A program made the translations under genes and the position numbers. Below the pieces are notes generated by a model that saw only the letters and a program-made list of their open reading frames with translations, had not been told where the DNA came from and did no database searches. Shown here one piece after another: positions 45,320 through 53,407 of a stretch of 64,000 nt of DNA (positions within the stretch are counted from its first letter, which is position 1; every line of letters starts with the position of its first letter). Source of the stretch: Pseudomonas maumuensis (GTDB lineage Bacteria > Pseudomonadota > Gammaproteobacteria > Pseudomonadales > Pseudomonadaceae); assembly GCF_019139675.1 (NCBI RefSeq), contig NZ_CP077077.1, forward strand, positions 5,332,001 through 5,396,000, written 5' to 3'.

Positions 45320-46030
45320 ATGCTGTCATCCCTTCTTCGCCGCCTTTCCCGCGCCCTGCTCTGGTTCGCTGCTGGCAGCATCGCCGTGGTCCTGGTGTTG
45401 CGCTGGGTGCCGCCGCCCGGCACCGCGCTGATGGTCGAGCGCAAGGTGCAGTCATGGGCCAGCGGCGAGCCGATCGACCTGCAACGTGACTGGACGCCCT
45501 GGGAGGATATCTCCGACGAGCTCAAGGTGGCGGTCATCGCCGGCGAAGACCAGAAGTTCGCCAGCCACTGGGGCTTCGATATCCCCGCGATCCAGGCGGC
45601 GCTGGCCTACAACGAGCGTGGCGGCAAGGTACGCGGCGCCAGCACGCTGACCCAGCAGGTGGCCAAGAACCTGTTCCTGTGGTCCGGGCGCAGTTGGCTG
45701 CGCAAGGGGCTGGAAGCCTGGTTCACCGCCCTTATAGAGCTGTTCTGGTCAAAGGAGCGGATACTCGAGGTCTATCTGAACAGTGCCGAATGGGGCAAGG
45801 GCGTGTTCGGTGCCCAGGCGGCGGCGCGTTATCACTTCGGCGTGGATGCCAGCCGCCTGACGCGACAACAGGCCGCACAGCTCGCGGCCGTACTGCCAAG
45901 CCCGATCAAGTGGAGTGCCAGCCGCCCCAGCGCCTATGTGGCAAGCCGGGCGGGATGGATCCGCCGGCAGATGAGCCAGTTGGGTGGACCGAGCTATCTG
46001 ATGCAATTGAAGAGTTCGCATAGCCCATAA
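45320..46030 (+). CDS. mtgA: Monofunctional peptidoglycan glycosyltransferase
   Basis: MtgA polymerises lipid II into glycan strands without cross-linking. The 236-residue protein has one N-terminal membrane helix (ALLWFAAGSIAVVLVLRWV) and the GT51 motifs VAVIAGEDQKFASHWGFD, ASTLTQQVAKNLFLWSGRSWLRKGLEAWFT and EVYLNSAEWGKGVFG. The transpeptidase half found in ponA is absent. It is preceded by TATAAT and followed by the IS-like relic. Confidence 0.96.
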   Translation: MLSSLLRRLSRALLWFAAGSIAVVLVLRWVPPPGTALMVERKVQSWASGEPIDLQRDWTPWEDISDELKVAVIAGEDQKFASHWGFDIPAIQAALAYNERGGKVRGASTLTQQVAKNLFLWSGRSWLRKGLEAWFTALIELFWSKERILEVYLNSAEWGKGVFGAQAAARYHFGVDASRLTRQQAAQLAAVLPSPIKWSASRPSAYVASRAGWIRRQMSQLGGPSYLMQLKSSHSP

Positions 46031-46060
46031 GGACACGTGACAATCAATCCCACAGATATC

Positions 46061-46185
46061 TAGGCTCTGTATGAAAAGCCTTGATACTCAGTGGTGCTAC
46101 GTTGATAACAGCCTCGGAACTCTCATTTACAACCCGAAAAGTCCGCGACTCCGACCGTTCCTCGGCTGTTTTCACCTTGCCTGAC
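46061..46185. mobile_element. Possible remnant of an IS5-like element end
   Basis: The stretch starting GGCTCTGTATGAAAAGCC and running through ACGTTGATAACAGCCTCGGAACTC to CGGCTGTTTTCACCTTGCC resembles, from memory, terminal regions of IS5-family elements in Pseudomonas. No transposase is present. It lies between mtgA and the foreign-looking metallopeptidase-like gene. Confidence 0.4.
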
Positions 46186-46192
46186 CTTCGTC

Positions 46193-46231
46193 TCAAATGC
46201 CCTGCCCTCTGTCTGAGGGCAGGGCATTTGA
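46193..46231. terminator. Perfect 17-bp hairpin downstream of mtgA
   Basis: TCAAATGCCCTGCCCTC and GAGGGCAGGGCATTTGA pair perfectly around TGTCT. There is no T run, so termination is likely but not certain. It lies between the convergent mtgA and metallopeptidase-like genes and could serve both. Confidence 0.6.
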
Positions 46232-46280
46232 AGACCTAGTGGCAGGCCATTGAAAACATTACAGCAACCGCCTCTCAATA

Positions 46281-47402
46281 CTATTTGGAAGGGTAAAAAC
46301 TCGCAATATACCCCCTACGCTCGTTAAGGAATCGCGCAGCATCAAATTTTTCGACGATACCTACTGGCACCCCTTTGTACTTCACACTCGGATTGGAAAA
46401 GTAGGGTATAGCATCGCGCCAATCCACCATTATAGTATGGAATTCTGGTGACGAATGCTTGTAGCCTCTTGCATACGGTGGATCAAAGATCGGGGCATCC
46501 TCATTCCAACCTGTTCGCACTCCAATATTCAAAGCCAAGTGCGTTGCCAGTGCGCCAAAACAACCAACCACTGAAAAGGCATTTTCTTTTCTCGCCTGAA
46601 GAAAACTCACACCACACTTATCATCAGCAGCTATCAGCATTGACACCAAATGCGCCTGCTCTTTCTCTCGCTTCTCAACGACTCCTTCAACATCACCTTG
46701 CCGCAACGCCCTAACAAGCTCAGTAGCTCCCCTTCCACCTTCATTATAATTCGCATCATAAAAGGCTTTCGGCTGATAGCAGATCTCTACCTGACTATTG
46801 ATAAAATATTGGTTAGCGTCTTGCAACGCCTGCAGCAAATGCAGCTTATATTCAGGGTGTTTTACTCTAGAGTTTTCTGTAGTTACGAACAGCAGGTTAA
46901 TTGTGGTAATACCTGAAGCTTTTAAAACCACCCCGTCATCCTTAAGCTCCTCACCCATCACGCCCCCATCCTGTGGCAGCTTGGATTCATCAAGCTTCAC
47001 GAGCACATGCTTCCCCTCTCCTCGTGGCTCAATGTGATAAAGCTGCTCGTCGACGTGAATACGGCCAACGAGTTTTTTTCCATCGCTTACCAAAGACGCC
47101 CATGTAAGCGGATCCATCGGCCTTTTGGTGTTCAGCCCAATCGATGCATCTCCCACCCAACCATGAGCCTTAAAGCCATCCACATCATATTTCTCACTAC
47201 GCAATGCACTTAAACGTATTTCTCCTTTACCTGGGAGACAGAAACTTAGTTCCGAGGGTATCCCAGACGATAGATCTACATTGATGCCCCAGCTCTCTTC
47301 CACGACACCGGCGCTTATCTGAGCATCTTTTTCAGCATTCCCCGGCAATAAAGTAAACAGTTCACGCACGTCAGATCCAGGTGTTGAATCATAAGTAGCC
47401 AT
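46281..47402 (-). CDS. Degenerate reprolysin/M72-like metallopeptidase, probably inactive
   Basis: The 373-residue protein follows the layout of M72/M12-type zinc metallopeptidases: a propeptide-like part (GRIHVDEQLYHIEPRGEGKH, 113-132), INLLFVTTENSRVKH (168-182), a central DKCGVSFL...AFSVVG (261-280) and the family end TIMVDWRDAIPYFSNPSVKYKGVPVG. Where active enzymes have HExxHxxGxxHD, this one reads THLALNIGVRTGW (287-299). The catalytic Glu and two zinc histidines are missing. No signal peptide is visible. The gene is clearly AT-richer than its neighbours. Start 47402 has a GAGGG site. Assignment is by remembered pattern only. Confidence 0.65.
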   Translation of the reverse strand: MATYDSTPGSDVRELFTLLPGNAEKDAQISAGVVEESWGINVDLSSGIPSELSFCLPGKGEIRLSALRSEKYDVDGFKAHGWVGDASIGLNTKRPMDPLTWASLVSDGKKLVGRIHVDEQLYHIEPRGEGKHVLVKLDESKLPQDGGVMGEELKDDGVVLKASGITTINLLFVTTENSRVKHPEYKLHLLQALQDANQYFINSQVEICYQPKAFYDANYNEGGRGATELVRALRQGDVEGVVEKREKEQAHLVSMLIAADDKCGVSFLQARKENAFSVVGCFGALATHLALNIGVRTGWNEDAPIFDPPYARGYKHSSPEFHTIMVDWRDAIPYFSNPSVKYKGVPVGIVEKFDAARFLNERRGYIASFYPSK

Positions 47403-47528
47403 GCTATTACCCTCACAGATGTTGAGTAGTAATCTATACATGACCCCAAAAAATCGACAACTAGCAAAATTATCAGGTTGGCGTAGAAGGCAGCCTCTGA
47501 TTGGAAATCTATTCACGCTTTTAAAACA

Positions 47529-47564
47529 CAAAAAAAGCCGCTTACCAATGGTAAGCGGCTTTCG
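47529..47564 (-). terminator. Rho-independent terminator of rpoH
   Basis: AAGCCGCTTACC and GGTAAGCGGCTT pair around AT. On the minus strand the stem is followed by a T run, 18 bases after the rpoH stop. Confidence 0.92.
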
Positions 47565-47582
47565 ATCCCGCCAGGGCGCCGA

Positions 47583-48437
47583 TCAGATCGTGATCAGTGC
47601 CTTGACCTTGTTCATCGCGTTCTTCTCCAGCTGGCGAATACGCTCGGCCGACACGCTGTACTTCTCTGCCAGCTCATGCAGCGTAGCCTTTTCTTCGGCC
47701 AGCCAACGCTGGTAGAGGATGTCGCGGCTGCGATCATCCAGGCCCTGCAGCGCTTCATGCAGGTTGCTGGTGGAGTTGTCGCTCCAGTCAGCGTCCTCCA
47801 GCTGCACGGCCGGGTTGTAGCGGTGGTCTTCCAGATAATGCGCAGGCGACTGGAAGGCGCTGTCGTCGTCGGCTTCCGCCGCCGGGTCGAAGGCCATGTC
47901 CTGGCCGCTCAGGCGGCTTTCCATCTCACGTACTTCACGCGGCTCGACACCCAGGCTCTCGGCAACGCGATGGACTTCGTCATTGTTCAACCAGGCCAGG
48001 CGTTTCTTCTGGCTGCGCAGGTTGAAGAACAGCTTGCGCTGGGCCTTGGTGGTGGCCACCTTGACGATGCGCCAGTTGCGCAGGATGAACTCGTGGATCT
48101 CGGCCTTGATCCAGTGCACGGCGAAGGACACCAGACGCACGCCCATTTCCGGGTTGAAGCGCTTTACCGCCTTCATCAGGCCAACGTTGCCTTCCTGGAT
48201 CAGGTCGGCCTGGGCCAGCCCGTAGCCCGCATAGCTACGCGCGATGTGTACGACGAAACGCAGGTGGGCCATCACCATTTGCCGAGCGGCCTCGAGATCC
48301 TGCTCGTAATAGAGACGCTCGGCCAGTTCACGCTCCTGCTCCGGTGTCAGCAAGGGGATGCTGTTAACCGTATGCACATAGGCTTCCAGGTTTGCACCGG
48401 GAACCAGGGCATAGGCAGGTTGCAACGAATTGGTCAT
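47583..48437 (-). CDS. rpoH: Heat-shock sigma factor sigma-32
   Basis: RpoH directs RNA polymerase to chaperone and protease promoters. The 284-residue protein has region 2 ([40 protein letters not shown], then [39 protein letters not shown]), the RpoH-specific box included in the last block, and region 4 helix-turn-helix ([31 protein letters not shown]). It has a GGAGG site and lies downstream of ftsX on the same strand with 112 bases between, in which a sigma-E-like promoter can be seen. Confidence 0.98.
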   Translation of the reverse strand: MTNSLQPAYALVPGANLEAYVHTVNSIPLLTPEQERELAERLYYEQDLEAARQMVMAHLRFVVHIARSYAGYGLAQADLIQEGNVGLMKAVKRFNPEMGVRLVSFAVHWIKAEIHEFILRNWRIVKVATTKAQRKLFFNLRSQKKRLAWLNNDEVHRVAESLGVEPREVREMESRLSGQDMAFDPAAEADDDSAFQSPAHYLEDHRYNPAVQLEDADWSDNSTSNLHEALQGLDDRSRDILYQRWLAEEKATLHELAEKYSVSAERIRQLEKNAMNKVKALITI

Positions 48438-48484
48438 TCAAGTACCTCCGGCTTACAGACTCATGCCTTTTGGGCACTGCCAGC

Positions 48485-48513
48485 ATAGACAAGGAAACCG
48501 TTGTACAAGTTCC
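48485..48513 (-). promoter_or_regulatory. rpoH: Candidate AlgU/sigma-E promoter of rpoH
   Basis: On the minus strand GGAACTT (48507-48513) is followed by TCTAT (48485-48489) with 17 bases between. This closely resembles sigma-E promoters, and the GAACTTGT start also matches the known E. coli rpoH P3. A TTGACA further upstream (48527-48532) may belong to a second, sigma-70 promoter. Confidence 0.55.
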
Positions 48514-48549
48514 AGGATGAAAAATTTGTCAATACTGGCCATGAAACAT

Positions 48550-49578
48550 TTATCGCGGTGCAAGCTCGTTCAGGTGACGAGCGACTGCGATCCATGCACC
48601 GATATACCCCAACAGCACCGCCCCGATCAAGAGTGAAAGGCCATCCGAGGCCGGTACGCCACCCAGGGCGAAATCACTGCCATACAGGCCGGAAAGCCCG
48701 ACCACCGCGTCGTTCAGCCAGTTCAGGCCGAACGCCAGGATGCCCCAGGCCAGCACGCCCGCACCCAGTCCATACAAGGCGCCCATGTACAGGAATGGCC
48801 GACGTACGTAGCTGTCGGTGCCACCGACGAGCTTGATCACTTCGATCTCGACCCGACGGTTTTCGATATGTAGACGAATTGTGTTACCGATTACTAACAG
48901 CAGCGCGGAAATCAGCATCACCGCCAGGCCGAAGACGAACCGGTCACCCAGCTTGAGAATCGCCGCCAGGCGCTCGACCCACACCAGGTCCAGCTGCGCC
49001 GCTTCCACGCGAGGTAGCTCGGAGAGGCGCTGACGCAAGGCTTCCAGGGCTGGCTTGTCGACCTCGGTCGGGGTCACCACCACCACGCCGGGCAGTGGGT
49101 TGTCCGGCAGTTCGCGCAGCGCCTCGCCCAGGCCCGACTGTTGCTGGAACTCTTCCAGCGCCTGCTCGCGGCTGACGTATTGGGCCTCGGCGACGCCGGG
49201 CATGCCCTTGATCTCGTCACGCAGGGCCTCGCCATCGCGGCTGCTGGCATCGAGCTTGAGGTACAGCGAGATCTGCGCCGCGCGCTGCCACGAGCCGCCG
49301 AGTTTCTCGACGTTCTTGAGCAACAACGACAGGCCCATGGGCATGCTCAGCGCCACCGCCATTACCAGGCAGGTGAAGAAGCTGCCGATCGGCTGCTTGC
49401 CCAGGCGGCGCAGGCTGTCGGCCAGGCTGGCACGGTGGCTTTCCAGCCAGGCGTGCAGGAGGCTGCGGAAGTCCGGGCCATCGTCATCGTGATCGCCACG
49501 CTTTTTCTTCGACGGCTGCGGATCGGCGGCTTTCGGCGCGACGCGCTCGGAAACCTTTGGTGTACGTGTGGTGCTCAT
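48550..49578 (-). CDS. ftsX: Cell division protein FtsX
   Basis: FtsX is the membrane part of the FtsEX complex, which controls septal peptidoglycan hydrolases. The 342-residue protein has a charged N-terminal extension, four transmembrane helices (first at about SFFTCLVMAVALSMPMG, the rest in the last 130 residues) and a large periplasmic loop (about residues 90-220) between the first two. It overlaps ftsE by 4 bases (49575-49578). The three-gene order ftsY-ftsE-ftsX before rpoH is conserved. Confidence 0.96.
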   Translation of the reverse strand: MSTTRTPKVSERVAPKAADPQPSKKKRGDHDDDGPDFRSLLHAWLESHRASLADSLRRLGKQPIGSFFTCLVMAVALSMPMGLSLLLKNVEKLGGSWQRAAQISLYLKLDASSRDGEALRDEIKGMPGVAEAQYVSREQALEEFQQQSGLGEALRELPDNPLPGVVVVTPTEVDKPALEALRQRLSELPRVEAAQLDLVWVERLAAILKLGDRFVFGLAVMLISALLLVIGNTIRLHIENRRVEIEVIKLVGGTDSYVRRPFLYMGALYGLGAGVLAWGILAFGLNWLNDAVVGLSGLYGSDFALGGVPASDGLSLLIGAVLLGYIGAWIAVARHLNELAPR

Positions 49579-50246
49579 TGCCCGGCCTCCCCATCGCCGA
49601 TCAAGCGGCCGCGTTGCAGCGTCAGCATGCGGTGGCGCATGCGCGCGATCAGCGCCAGGTCGTGACTGGCGATCAGTACCGTGGTGCCCAGGCGGTTGAT
49701 GTCCTCGAACACGCCCATGATCTCGGCGGCCAGACGCGGGTCGAGGTTACCGGTGGGCTCATCCGCCAGCAGCAGGGCCGGCTGATGCACGATGGCCCGG
49801 GCAATGCCGACCCGTTGTTGCTGGCCGGTGGACAGGTCGGCCGGGAACAGCTCGCCCTTGTCGCTCAGCGACACGCGCTCCAGCGCCGAATCGACGCGTT
49901 TGGCGATCTCGGCCTTGGACAGCCCGAGGATCTGCAACGGCAGCGCGATGTTGTTGAACACCGTGCGGTCGAACAGCAACTGGTGGTTCTGGAACACCAC
50001 GCCGATCTGCCGGCGCAGGAACGGGATCTGCGCGTTACTGATCTGGCCCAGGTCCTGCCCGGCCAGCAGCAGCTTGCCGCTGGTCGGACGCTCCATGGCC
50101 AGCAGCAGCCGCAACAGGGTGCTCTTGCCGGCGCCGGAGTGGCCGGTGACGAACAGGAACTCGCCACGACGCGCCCGGAAGCTCAGTTCGTGCAGGCCGA
50201 CATGGCCGTTGGGATAGCGCTTGGCTACCTGTTCGAATCGGATCAT
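49575..50246 (-). CDS. ftsE: Cell division ATP-binding protein FtsE
   Basis: The 223-residue ABC ATPase has Walker A GHSGAGKSTLL, the Q-loop in RQIGVVFQNHQLL, signature motif LSTGQQQRVGIARAI and Walker B LLLADEPTGNLDP. It pairs with FtsX in the inner membrane. It overlaps both neighbours by ATGA (50243-50246 with ftsY, 49575-49578 with ftsX), indicating coupled translation. Confidence 0.97.
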   Translation of the reverse strand: MIRFEQVAKRYPNGHVGLHELSFRARRGEFLFVTGHSGAGKSTLLRLLLAMERPTSGKLLLAGQDLGQISNAQIPFLRRQIGVVFQNHQLLFDRTVFNNIALPLQILGLSKAEIAKRVDSALERVSLSDKGELFPADLSTGQQQRVGIARAIVHQPALLLADEPTGNLDPRLAAEIMGVFEDINRLGTTVLIASHDLALIARMRHRMLTLQRGRLIGDGEAGQ

Positions 50247-51817
50247 GAAGGTTCACGCTCGGCGAACAGCGCCTTGACGAAAGGTTCGGCTTCGAAGGTG
50301 CGCAGGTCGTCGATACCCTCGCCCACACCGATGAAGCGGATCGGGATGTTGAACTGCTTGGCCAGGGCGAAGATCACGCCGCCCTTGGCGGTGCCATCCA
50401 GCTTGGTCAGGGCCAGGCCGGTCAGCTCGACGCTCTGGTTGAAATACTTGGCCTGGCTGATGGCGTTCTGCCCGGTACCGGCGTCGAGCACCAGCAGCAC
50501 CTCGTGCGGCGCCTCGACATCAAGCTTGCCCATGACCCGACGGACCTTCTTCAGCTCTTCCATCAGGTTGTCCTTGGTGTGCAGACGACCGGCGGTGTCG
50601 GCGATCAGCACATCGACGTTACGGGCCTTGGCGGCCTGCACCGCGTCGAAGATCACCGAAGCCGAGTCGGCGCCGGTGTGCTGGGCGATCACCGGGATCT
50701 GGTTGCGCTCGCCCCACACCTGCAACTGCTCCACCGCGGCGGCGCGGAAGGTGTCGCCGGCCGCGAGCATGACTTTCTTGCCCTCGAGCTGCAGCTTCTT
50801 CGCCAGTTTGCCGATGGTGGTGGTCTTGCCGGCGCCGTTCACGCCGACCACCAGGATCACGTAGGGCTTGTTCTGCGCCTCTATCTTCAGCGGTTGCTCG
50901 ACCGGGCGCAGCAGCGCTGCCAGCTCTTCCTGCAGCGACTTGTACAGCGCGTCGGCGTCGGCCAACTGCTTACGGGCAACTTTCTGGGTCAGGTTCTGGA
51001 CGATGGTCGAGGTAGCCTCGACACCGACGTCGGCGGTCAGCAGCCGGGTCTCGATTTCGTCGAGCAGGTCGTCGTCGATGACCTTCTTGCCGAGGAACAG
51101 GCTGGCCATGCCCTCGCCGATGCTGGCGCTGGTCTTCGACAGGCCCTGCTTGAGGCGGGCGAAGAAACCAGGTTTGGCCGGCTCGGCGGCCGCCACGACG
51201 ACAGGTTCAGGGGCGACGGGAGCCGGCACAACGACCGGCGCGGTTTCGACAACCGGTACTGGAGCGACAATGGCAGTGGCTACAGTTTCGACGGGCGGTC
51301 GGGCAGGGATGACAGGCGGCGCCTTGGGTTCCAGGTCCTCAACCAATGCCACCGGCTCTTCGGCGACAGGCAAGACCAGGTTGCTGACCGGGGCCGCAGT
51401 TACTTCGACCTCGAACGGTTGCAGCGTTGCAACCACCGGCTCTGGCGCGGGTTCTGGCTGCGGTGCAGCAACCACCGGCTCAGCCACGGGCTCCGGCTGC
51501 GGCGCTACAACCACCGGCTCTGGCACGGGCTCCGGCTGCGGCACTACAACCACCGGCTCAGGCACAGGCTCCGGCTGCGGCGCTACAACCACCGGCTCTG
51601 GCACGGGCTCCGGCTGCGGCGCGGCAACCACCGGCTCTGGCACAGGCACCTGCAACGGCTCGGCAGCCGGTGCGGTCTGCTCGACGGGCGCTTGCGGTGC
51701 AGGGGTTTGCGGCTGTTCGGCGGCAGGTTGTTCCGGCTTCTTGCGGAACCAGCTGAACAGGCCTTTCTTCTCGCCAGCCGCGGCCGGCGCTTTTTTGTCG
51801 TCGTTGGAACCAAACAT
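50243..51817 (-). CDS. ftsY: Signal recognition particle receptor FtsY
   Basis: FtsY docks SRP-bound ribosomes at the membrane. The 524-residue protein has an acidic, proline-rich A domain and then the NG GTPase domain: [18 protein letters not shown] (G1), [30 protein letters not shown] (G3), [10 protein letters not shown] (G4) and the C-terminal [13 protein letters not shown]. Residues about 58-133 are repeats of a 13-residue unit, [13 protein letters not shown]. An N-terminal FSWFRKK segment may bind lipid. It heads the ftsYEX operon and is divergent from the M16 genes. Confidence 0.97.
   Translation of the reverse strand: MFGSNDDKKAPAAAGEKKGLFSWFRKKPEQPAAEQPQTPAPQAPVEQTAPAAEPLQVPVPEPVVAAPQPEPVPEPVVVAPQPEPVPEPVVVVPQPEPVPEPVVVAPQPEPVAEPVVAAPQPEPAPEPVVATLQPFEVEVTAAPVSNLVLPVAEEPVALVEDLEPKAPPVIPARPPVETVATAIVAPVPVVETAPVVVPAPVAPEPVVVAAAEPAKPGFFARLKQGLSKTSASIGEGMASLFLGKKVIDDDLLDEIETRLLTADVGVEATSTIVQNLTQKVARKQLADADALYKSLQEELAALLRPVEQPLKIEAQNKPYVILVVGVNGAGKTTTIGKLAKKLQLEGKKVMLAAGDTFRAAAVEQLQVWGERNQIPVIAQHTGADSASVIFDAVQAAKARNVDVLIADTAGRLHTKDNLMEELKKVRRVMGKLDVEAPHEVLLVLDAGTGQNAISQAKYFNQSVELTGLALTKLDGTAKGGVIFALAKQFNIPIRFIGVGEGIDDLRTFEAEPFVKALFAEREPS
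51418..51646 (-). repeat. ftsY: Tandem 39-bp repeats inside ftsY
   Basis: About six copies of a 39-base unit (13 codons, [13 protein letters not shown]) lie in frame in the A-domain part of ftsY. The copies are highly similar at DNA level, so the number could change by slippage in steps of 13 residues without loss of frame. Confidence 0.85.
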
Positions 51818-52051
51818 GGAAGACGGCTATCTCAGGGTAGCGATGGGCCAGCAGCGGCGCATCGGGAATTCTTAACTCACGCAGAACAGACTACTGTGAA
51901 GCCAGCGGGTTCATGCGCAACGTTTTGTCGTAAGGGCCTGCGGGCCAGAACGGCGACAGGCATGGTCGCCAGGCAACCGGATCAGTATCCTAGCACCTCC
52001 TGGCCCGCCGACGCTAAACCCAAGCGGGCCGCCGAACAGGTTGAACACCGT

Positions 52052-53407
52052 ATGAATGCTCTAGCCCGCCGCGCCGCTGGCCTGTTGCTCGGCACACTGT
52101 GCCTGCCGCTGGCGGCTTTCGCCGCCGATGTGCAACCCACCCACGAATTCATCCTCGACAACGGCCTGAAAGTGGTCGTGCGCGAGGACCACCGGGCGCC
52201 GGTGGTGGTTTCGCAGATCTGGTACAAGGTCGGCTCCAGCTACGAGACACCGGGCCAGACCGGCCTGTCCCATGCCCTGGAACACATGATGTTCAAGGGC
52301 AGCGCCAAGATCGGCCCCGGCGAGGCCTCGCGCATCCTGCGCGATCTCGGCGCCGAGGAGAACGCCTTTACCAGCGACGACTACACCGCCTACTACCAGG
52401 TGCTGGCCCGCGACCGCCTGCCGGTGGCCCTGGAGCTCGAAGCCGACCGCCTGGCCAGCCTGCGCCTGCCGGCCGACGAGTTCAGCCGCGAGATCGAGGT
52501 GATCAAGGAAGAGCGCCGTCTGCGCACCGACGACCAGCCCAACGCCAAGGCCTTCGAGCTGTTCCGCGCCATGGCCTACCCGGCCAGCGGCTACCACACG
52601 CCGACCATCGGCTGGATGGCCGACCTCGAGCGCATGAAGGTCGAGGAGCTGCGTCATTGGTACGAATCCTGGTACGCCCCGAACAACGCCACCCTGGTGG
52701 TGGTCGGCGACGTCAAGCCAGACGAGGTCAAGGCCTTGGCGCAGAAGTACTTCGGCCCCATCCCCAAACGCGCCGTGCCGCCCAGCAAACTGCCGCTGGA
52801 ACTGGCCGAGCCGGGCCAGCGCCTGCTCACCCTGCACCTGCGCACTCAACTGCCCAGCCTGATCTACGGCTTCAATGTCCCGGCCCTGGCCACCGCCAAG
52901 GATCCACGTAGCGTCAACGCCCTGCGGCTGATCTCGGCCCTGCTCGACGGAGGCTACAGCGCCCGCATGCCGGCACGCCTGGAGCGCGGCCAGGAGCTGG
53001 TGGCCGGCGCCTCGTCCAGCTACAACGCCTTCACCCGCGGCGACAGTCTGTTCATGATCTCGGCCACGCCCAACGTGCAGAAGCAAAAGACCCTGGCCGA
53101 AGTGGAGAAAGGCATCTGGCAGCTGCTCGACGAGCTCAAGACCACGCCACCCACCGCCGAAGAGCTCGAGCGCGTACGCGCCCAGGTGATCGCCGGCCTG
53201 GTCTACGACCGCGACTCGATCAGCAGCCAGGCCACCACCATCGGGCAACTGGAAACGGTCGGCCTGTCCTGGAAACTGATCGACAGCGAACTCGACGACC
53301 TCAAGCGCGTGACCCCGGAGGACATCCAGGCCGCCGCCCGCACCTATTTCACCCGCGAACGCCTGAGCGTTGCCCATGTACTGCCCGAGGAGTCCGCTCA
53401 TGAGTGA
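52052..53407 (+). CDS. M16 zinc peptidase, active subunit type
   Basis: The 451-residue protein has a signal peptide (ARRAAGLLLGTLCLPLAAFA) and the inverted zinc motif HALEH (His74, Glu77, His78 in GLSHALEHMMFKG), with the downstream glutamate in the helix after VIKEERR. It resembles PqqL/processing-peptidase-like M16 enzymes acting in the periplasm. It overlaps the next M16 gene by 8 bases. The substrate is unknown. Confidence 0.92.
   Translation: MNALARRAAGLLLGTLCLPLAAFAADVQPTHEFILDNGLKVVVREDHRAPVVVSQIWYKVGSSYETPGQTGLSHALEHMMFKGSAKIGPGEASRILRDLGAEENAFTSDDYTAYYQVLARDRLPVALELEADRLASLRLPADEFSREIEVIKEERRLRTDDQPNAKAFELFRAMAYPASGYHTPTIGWMADLERMKVEELRHWYESWYAPNNATLVVVGDVKPDEVKALAQKYFGPIPKRAVPPSKLPLELAEPGQRLLTLHLRTQLPSLIYGFNVPALATAKDPRSVNALRLISALLDGGYSARMPARLERGQELVAGASSSYNAFTRGDSLFMISATPNVQKQKTLAEVEKGIWQLLDELKTTPPTAEELERVRAQVIAGLVYDRDSISSQATTIGQLETVGLSWKLIDSELDDLKRVTPEDIQAAARTYFTRERLSVAHVLPEESAHE

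Noticed and set aside
51418..51646. CRISPR-like array
   Set aside because: The 39-base repeats are contiguous, in frame in ftsY, and have no spacers or cas genes.
50504..52051. A long N-terminal extension of the first M16 gene through ftsY
   Set aside because: The extension is antisense to ftsY and its repeats. The ATG at 52052 gives a clean signal peptide.
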